Assembly (NCBI GenBank): GCA_003162415.1
Contig: PMOL01000013.1
Coordinates: forward strand, 124,001 to 188,000
From: Candidatus Dormiibacterota bacterium
GTDB lineage: Bacteria; Chloroflexota; Dormibacteria; Aeolococcales; Aeolococcaceae
DNA: 64,000 nucleotides
Direction of reading: 5' to 3'
Below are positions 59,550 through 64,000 of this stretch, piece by piece; position 1 is the first letter of the stretch, and the number at the start of each line of letters is the position of its first letter. Both the position numbers and the translations under genes were made by a program. The notes beneath the pieces were generated by a model. That model ran no database searches, was not told the origin of the DNA, and worked only from the letters and a program-made list of their open reading frames with translations.

Positions 59550-60971
59550 GTGTCAGCGCAGCCCGGATCAGTCAGGTTTCCCAACGGTTTCCTCTGGGGC
59601 ACCAAGACCGCTGCGTATCAGGTCGAGGGGTCGGTTGATGTCGACGGCCGAGGTCCTTCGATCTGGGATACGTTCAGCCATCATGCCGGGGCGACGCGCA
59701 ACGGCGACACCGGCGATGTCGCGTGCGACCACTACCGGCGCATGGACGAGGACCTCGACCTGCTCGCTGCGCTCGGCGCGCCCGCATATTGCTTCTCCGT
59801 CGCATGGCCGCGGGTGCAACCGTCCGGCAGCGGCGCGCTCAACCAGCAGGGTCTCGACTTTTACCGGCGCCTCGTTGACGGCCTGCTGCGGCGATCGATC
59901 GTGCCGGTGGTCACCCTCTATCACTGGGACCTCCCCCAGGCGCTCGAGGACGCGGGCGGCTGGGTGTCACGCGACACCGTCGGCCGGTTCTCCGAGTACA
60001 CGCGCATCGTCGCCGGCACGCTCGGCGACTCAGTTCGAATGTGGATCACGCTCAACGAGCCCTGGTGCTCGGCATGGCTCGGTTACGGCACCGGCGAGCA
60101 CGCGCCGGGCGTGCGTGATCACGGCAAGGCGGCTGCCGCGACCCATCACCTGTTGCTCGCACACGGCGAGGCGGTGAATGTGCTGCGCGCCACGATCCCG
60201 AACGCAAGCGTCGGGATCGGGCTGAATCTTCAACCGGTTCGACCCGCGACCGACCACGACGACGATCGCGCGGCCTGCCATCGCGTCGATGGAAACCTCA
60301 ACCGTCTGTTCCTGGACCCGATTTTCACCGGCCGGTATCCGGCCGACATGCTCGAACACTACGCAGGCCTGCAACCGGGTTTCGACGTGGTGGCAGAAGG
60401 GGATCTCGAGGTGATCCGGACGCCGATCGACTTCCTCGGTGTCAACTTCTACTTCCCCATCACGGTGTGCGCACCCGCGCGCCGGGCGGAAGCGCGGGCC
60501 GCCGGGTACTGGATCCCGGAGACGGAACGCAGAGGCCGGATTGGGGACCTCGACGCCGTGCAGGTGCTCCGCGCCGAGGTGAGCCGCACCCAGATGGGAT
60601 GGGAGATCGAGCCCGCGGCGCTCACCGAGATTCTGGTTCGCGTCCGCGATCAGTACGCCAGCCTGCCGCTGTATGTCAGCGAGAACGGCGCCGCGTTCGA
60701 TGACTACATCGGCCCGGACGGCGAGGTGCACGACGCCGATCGGATCGCGTATCTCGACGGACATCTGCGCGCCGTGCTGGATGCGCTGGACGCAGGCGTC
60801 GACATGCGTGGGTACTTCGTCTGGAGCATCCTCGACAACTTCGAATGGGGACACGGCTACTCGAAGCGCTTCGGCCTCACGTGGGTGGACTATCCGACCG
60901 GCCGGCGTCTGCCGAAATCGAGCTTCGCATGGTATCGGCAGACGGTGCGAGCCAACGGCCTGGAGCGCTGA
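59550..60971 (+). CDS. GH1 beta-glucosidase
   Basis: The 473-residue protein has the GH1 signature FLWGTKTAAYQVEG at the N-terminus, acid/base Glu170 in TLNEPW and nucleophile Glu378 in YVSENG, and a late FVWSILDNFEWGHGY. No signal peptide is present, so it acts on imported cellobiose or other beta-glucosides. The GTG follows GAGGAG. It diverges from DUF4032 with a 177-nt gap. Confidence 0.95.
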   Translation: MSAQPGSVRFPNGFLWGTKTAAYQVEGSVDVDGRGPSIWDTFSHHAGATRNGDTGDVACDHYRRMDEDLDLLAALGAPAYCFSVAWPRVQPSGSGALNQQGLDFYRRLVDGLLRRSIVPVVTLYHWDLPQALEDAGGWVSRDTVGRFSEYTRIVAGTLGDSVRMWITLNEPWCSAWLGYGTGEHAPGVRDHGKAAAATHHLLLAHGEAVNVLRATIPNASVGIGLNLQPVRPATDHDDDRAACHRVDGNLNRLFLDPIFTGRYPADMLEHYAGLQPGFDVVAEGDLEVIRTPIDFLGVNFYFPITVCAPARRAEARAAGYWIPETERRGRIGDLDAVQVLRAEVSRTQMGWEIEPAALTEILVRVRDQYASLPLYVSENGAAFDDYIGPDGEVHDADRIAYLDGHLRAVLDALDAGVDMRGYFVWSILDNFEWGHGYSKRFGLTWVDYPTGRRLPKSSFAWYRQTVRANGLER

Positions 60972-60993
60972 CCACACTCCGACCTCGGCGGGA

Positions 60994-62055
60994 TCAACGA
61001 CCGACGGTTCGTGCCAGAAGCGTTCGGCGGTTGCTCGTCCCGGTCTTCGTGAAGATCGACTTAAGATGATCCTGCACGGTGTTCTCCGACACGAACATCT
61101 GCTGAGCGATGCCGCGTGTATCCGAGCCACCGACCAGATGCTCGAAGAGTTCCAACTCGCGAACACTCAGCCCGCAAGCTCGCCCGAAGAGAGTCATCCG
61201 CTCAACCGGCGTGCTCGCCTCGATCGTGACGGCGACGTCCTGCTCGCCTGACGGCAGCATGGTGGCGATGCGTGCGGCGCGGAGGGTGAGCCAGACCCCG
61301 CCAGACAGGTGCACTCGAGCCACTGGGAGATGCTCGTCGACGCCGGCCTCGATGGACAGCAGCTGCGCGGCGACGTTGTAGGCGCCGGCCGGAATCGGCT
61401 GCCGACCTGAGCCGGGCGGAACCAGGAGGCGCAGGTACTCATTCGTCTCGGCGGTCTGCGCCCGAACGTCCAAGTCTGACGACAGCATGAGGACCACAGG
61501 CCCGACGCGAACCGTTGCCTCCGCGGCGAGGCTGAAGGTGCTCGCCTGGCAGCGCCGTAATGCCTCGGTAACCGGTTTTGCAATAGCGCTGAGGAATGCT
61601 GCGTCCTCGTCGGTGAACGAGGTTCCGCCACCGCTCCTCCAGAGGTCAAGGAAACCCCAGCAGCCGTACCGGCAGCGGAAGACGAGCGACGCCACGTCGG
61701 TCACTCCGAACTGCGACAGCATGTCGCGCCAGATGAGGCTCCGTTCCAGCTGGCCACCTGTCGACTCGCGGAGCAGCGCCACGGGCGTTTCGATCCGGGT
61801 CCAGCGGTTGATCGGCGTCAGATATTTCAGGCGGACCAGACGCGGAAGCTCGGGAAGGCACGGCACATCCGCGAGGGGTGCCGAACCCACCTCGGTCTCC
61901 GGGTCGGTGAGCAACCACGCGTGGGCATCGAAGCCGACCACAGGGCGGATCTCCGCGAGCACCGCGACGCGGAGTGAGAGCGCGTCGGAGGTCGTCGACA
62001 AGCAAAGCCTGGCGATCCGCTCGATCCCTCGCGACTGTGCGCTGATCGCTGCCAT
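60994..62055 (-). CDS. LuxR-family regulator with N-terminal GAF-like sensor
   Basis: The 353-residue protein has a GAF-like N-terminal region (about 25-185) and a C-terminal LuxR helix-turn-helix (about 285-353) with LSVRELELFEHLVGGSDTRGIAQQM and SENTVQDHLKSIFTKTG. It has no REC domain. It diverges from a 94-residue protein gene; an inverted repeat lies between them. The signal is unknown. Confidence 0.88.
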   Translation of the reverse strand: MAAISAQSRGIERIARLCLSTTSDALSLRVAVLAEIRPVVGFDAHAWLLTDPETEVGSAPLADVPCLPELPRLVRLKYLTPINRWTRIETPVALLRESTGGQLERSLIWRDMLSQFGVTDVASLVFRCRYGCWGFLDLWRSGGGTSFTDEDAAFLSAIAKPVTEALRRCQASTFSLAAEATVRVGPVVLMLSSDLDVRAQTAETNEYLRLLVPPGSGRQPIPAGAYNVAAQLLSIEAGVDEHLPVARVHLSGGVWLTLRAARIATMLPSGEQDVAVTIEASTPVERMTLFGRACGLSVRELELFEHLVGGSDTRGIAQQMFVSENTVQDHLKSIFTKTGTSNRRTLLARTVGR

Positions 62056-62101
62056 CGATCGATGGTACGCGCACCAGCTCGTCAGATCGGGTTCGTCAAA
62101 G

Positions 62102-62119
62102 ATCCCATAAAGCTGGGAT
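62102..62119. promoter_or_regulatory. Inverted repeat between luxR-type and small-protein genes
   Basis: ATCCCA-N6-TGGGAT forms 6-bp arms with a 6-nt spacer. It lies 47 nt upstream of the LuxR gene and 61 nt upstream of the small gene, in a place suited for an operator of the divergent pair. Confidence 0.4.
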
Positions 62120-62179
62120 GGCGGCACGCTCAAGCGTCGCCGTACTCTCGAACCACAGATCACGGACGAGGAGAACGCA

Positions 62180-62464
62180 ATGGTCACGCTGCACATTCAA
62201 CATTCGATCACAGACTTCGACACCTGGACGTCAGCGTTCCAGCGGTTCGGCGACGCGCGGTCCAACGCCGGTGTTCGCGCGGAGCGGATCCAGCGACCCG
62301 TGGACGACCCCAAGTACGTCGTGATCGACCTCGACTTCGACACCGCCGGTGAGGCGCGGTCGTTCCAGGCTTTCCTGACCACCCAGGTATGGGCGAACCC
62401 CAAGAATTCGCCAGGTTTGGCCGGAACACCTGCAACGATGATTCTTGAACTCTCCACGCTCTGA
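62180..62464 (+). CDS. Small alpha+beta-barrel-like protein
   Basis: The 94-residue protein (HIQHSITDFDTWTSAFQRFG near the start, KYVVIDLDFDT in the middle) has the pattern of small dimeric alpha+beta-barrel proteins and is loosely like the one at 18865. The ribosome-binding site GAGGAG is strong. The gene may be controlled by the divergent LuxR-type regulator. Confidence 0.65.
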   Translation: MVTLHIQHSITDFDTWTSAFQRFGDARSNAGVRAERIQRPVDDPKYVVIDLDFDTAGEARSFQAFLTTQVWANPKNSPGLAGTPATMILELSTL

Positions 62465-62582
62465 CCGCAAGAGCCCCGTCCATCCGCAACATGGCCCTCG
62501 CAGCGGGGTTCGACGACCGGCGACCGGAGCAGACCGATCTCGAGACTGCTGATGGCCGAGGAGGTTGTAAGGTCGGCCGCAA

Positions 62583-63299
62583 GTGGCCACTCTGAGCGAC
62601 CTGGAATATGAAGCCGACGGCCTGGTGATGGTCGGCCGCATGGCGCTGCCGGCCGGCGGTGAGCGGGTCCCGGCGGTGCTGATCGCTCATGGGGCACCTG
62701 GCCTGGATGACTATTGCCGGAGCCGTCCTGAGCTCCTGGCCGACCTCGGCTACGCCGCACTGGCGATGGATTACCACGGAGGGGGACGCCCCTATTCAGA
62801 CCCTAGCGCGCTTGCGGCTCGTCTACATGACATCAACTCTGATCCGGACCGTCTGCGAGCCTTGGGCACAGCTGGATTGGACGCTCTGCTGAGCCAGGAG
62901 CGTGTCGACCACACGCGGATCGCCGCCGTCGGGTACTGCTTCGGAGCCGTGGTCGTGATGGAGCTGGCCAGAACTGGAGCGGACATCAAGGCAATCGTCG
63001 GATTCCACCCCGGTCTGACGTCGTCTCGCCCGGAGGACTCAGCCAATATCGTGGGTCGGGTGTTGATGTGCGTGGGCGCCGACGACCCCCTCGTCCCGAT
63101 CGGGGACCGAGCCGGCTTCGAGGAAGAAATGCGCGCCGCGGGAGTCGACTGGCAGATGAACCTCTACGGTGGCGCTAAACACCGCTTCACCGATCCAAAC
63201 GCCGCCGCAGGGGGTGTACCCGGTTTGGAGTACAACCATCGAGCTGCGGAGCGATCGTGGCGGGCCATGCTCGACCTCTTCGAAGAGACCCTCGCCTGA
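62583..63299 (+). CDS. Dienelactone hydrolase family protein
   Basis: The 238-residue alpha/beta hydrolase has the family nucleophile cysteine in AVGYCFGAVVV (near residue 120), Asp in GADDPLVP and a catalytic His in GGAKHRFTDP. Dienelactone hydrolases open lactone rings in chloroaromatic breakdown, but many relatives act on other esters. GTG 62583 is the likely start. Confidence 0.88.
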   Translation: MATLSDLEYEADGLVMVGRMALPAGGERVPAVLIAHGAPGLDDYCRSRPELLADLGYAALAMDYHGGGRPYSDPSALAARLHDINSDPDRLRALGTAGLDALLSQERVDHTRIAAVGYCFGAVVVMELARTGADIKAIVGFHPGLTSSRPEDSANIVGRVLMCVGADDPLVPIGDRAGFEEEMRAAGVDWQMNLYGGAKHRFTDPNAAAGGVPGLEYNHRAAERSWRAMLDLFEETLA

Positions 63300-63331
63300 C
63301 ATCGGTCAGGTGCTTGGTCGGCGTTGGTCCG

Positions 63332-63792
63332 TTAGACAAGCTGCCAGTACACTGCGACGTCGAAGTGACCGGTCTCGGGGTCGGGTCTCCGTAGACCTCC
63401 CATGACACGCCGGTCAGCTCTCGGCGCTGCTGCGAGCACCATGTCCGGACCGCGTCATGTTCCGCACCGATCTGTGAAGGCCCTCCCACGTGGACCGTCG
63501 TCGCTGCTTCAGTAGCAGGCAGTATTGAAGGCACCACCCGGCTGGCGGCCTCGAACGGTTCGGTCACCTGGACGCCAACCTCGACGGCGAACCCCAATCC
63601 CCGGCCGTTACTCCGGTACAGAAAGACGTTGTGCCCATCGGTTCGGAGACCAGGAGAGGCCCGGAGGAATGCCCACACCTCGTCAAGTAGCCTGGGCCAC
63701 AATCGCGGGAATTCCCGCGCCGTGGTATCCGCCTTCACCACCGCCGTACGACATTCGGTCGTCTGTTCGATTCTCACGCCGTATGCAGTCAT
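63332..63792 (-). pseudogene. GyrI-like effector-binding protein, frameshifted near its 3' end
   Basis: The protein is of the AraC-effector-binding/GyrI-like type: a start of about 20 residues, VFLYRSNGRGLGFAVEVGV, and SWEVYGDP. Reading then leaves the family pattern, but in the next frame the DNA encodes DPETGHFDVAVYWQLV followed by TAA at 63332-63334, the normal ending of this family. Loss of one base in the C-rich stretch at about 63380-63387 would explain this. The unshifted frame continues to 63187, overlapping the dienelactone hydrolase gene. The real gene is about 153 residues; either a mutation or a sequence error. Confidence 0.75.
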
Positions 63793-63837
63793 AGTCCTCT
63801 GCAGCGCGGTTTTGAATCGGTCTCGGAACTCCGGCGG

Positions 63838-64000
63838 TCAGTAGTGGTGGTTGTTGATGGTGACAGGAATCGTCGCTGACCCCCCAACACTGTCGGTGAC
63901 AGTCAGGCTGCTCGGGGCGGCGTTCGCCCGGAAGTAGGCGAGCAAGGTGCCGTCGCCGCCGTTGTAGGGGGCTTTCTCGGTGATGGTTCCGAGTTTCGAG
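63838..64000 (-). CDS. 3' end of a gene for a probable Ig-like surface protein (partial)
   Basis: The last 53 codons on the minus strand run from the window edge to TGA at 63838-63840. They give a Thr/Ser/Gly/Asn-rich sequence with alternating hydrophobic residues (GTLLAYFRANAAPSSLTVT, ATIPVTINNHHY), like the end of an Ig-like/invasin-type extracellular repeat. The rest lies outside the window. Confidence 0.5.
   Translation of the reverse strand, partial: SKLGTITEKAPYNGGDGTLLAYFRANAAPSSLTVTDSVGGSATIPVTINNHHY

Noticed and set aside
1-64000. tRNA, rRNA, CRISPR array or complete insertion sequence
   Set aside because: None was recognised on reading both strands: no cloverleaf-like segments, no regularly spaced repeats and no transposase motifs. 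A dedicated scan could still find a tRNA that was missed.

Overview
The window is a GC-rich (roughly two-thirds G+C by eye), gene-dense bacterial chromosome segment with short intergenic gaps and many 4-nt start/stop overlaps. No rRNA, tRNA, CRISPR array or complete insertion sequence was recognised. The organism looks like a free-living, probably soil, member of the Terrabacteria. A Gram-positive-type LexA box, GTG and TTG starts, a WS/DGAT acyltransferase and a caa3-type CtaG point that way, while an endonuclease-type MutL argues against a typical actinobacterium. Chloroflexota or Dormibacterota would fit, but this placement is inference.

Layout. 1-5 kb: the 3' end of mutL, then miaA, lexA, a membrane protein, ctaG, a small membrane-LysM protein and a NUDIX hydrolase. 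The last two diverge from a consensus LexA box, so this is an SOS neighbourhood. 5-10 kb: a XerC/D-type recombinase, a nucleotidyltransferase and a GNAT (a possible acquired pair), and a secreted GH25 lysozyme with a beta-propeller-like tail. 10-11.6 kb: a DUF929 thioredoxin-like protein and DsbB. 11.6-22.7 kb, the most distinctive region: two Fes-type esterases, an S51/class-I-amidotransferase-like protein and an ATP-grasp on the minus strand, two more paralogous ATP-grasps divergently on the plus strand, then a MarR unit with tandem operators, and a proC / fourth ATP-grasp / YbdK-type ligase operon. It has the make-up of an amidoligase cluster for a small peptide-like metabolite. 22.7-28.4 kb: a site-2 protease opposite a six-gene operon (two bacterial PH-domain proteins, a Cys-rich miniprotein, pyrF, a histone-deacetylase-like hydrolase, a lipoprotein).

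28-35 kb: a CocE hydrolase, a metallo-beta-lactamase/rhodanese protein, a WS/DGAT, an acyl-CoA dehydrogenase and a PRC-barrel-like protein. 35-38 kb: a fifth ATP-grasp, broken by a 1-nt frameshift, translationally coupled to a sugar-nucleotide epimerase, a HAD phosphatase and a hemerythrin-like protein. 38-46 kb: redox and general metabolism (aldo/keto reductase, OsmC, flavin monooxygenase, the DUF1326/DUF2182 pair, a kelch-like protein, exonuclease III, TrpB2). 46-60 kb: envelope and glycan genes (GT39, two GT4, Gfo/Idh oxidoreductase, a GT2 C-terminal remnant, MFS, SGNH hydrolase, DUF4032, GH1), interrupted by a TetR-controlled drug-efflux unit. 60-64 kb: a LuxR regulator, a small protein, a dienelactone hydrolase, a frameshifted GyrI-like gene, and the 3' end of a probable Ig-like surface protein.

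Functional themes are DNA repair with SOS checkpoint control, a novel-looking amidoligase pathway, extracytoplasmic redox and disulfide chemistry, lipid storage, and surface polysaccharide assembly. All functions are assigned by reading motifs; no database search was possible.
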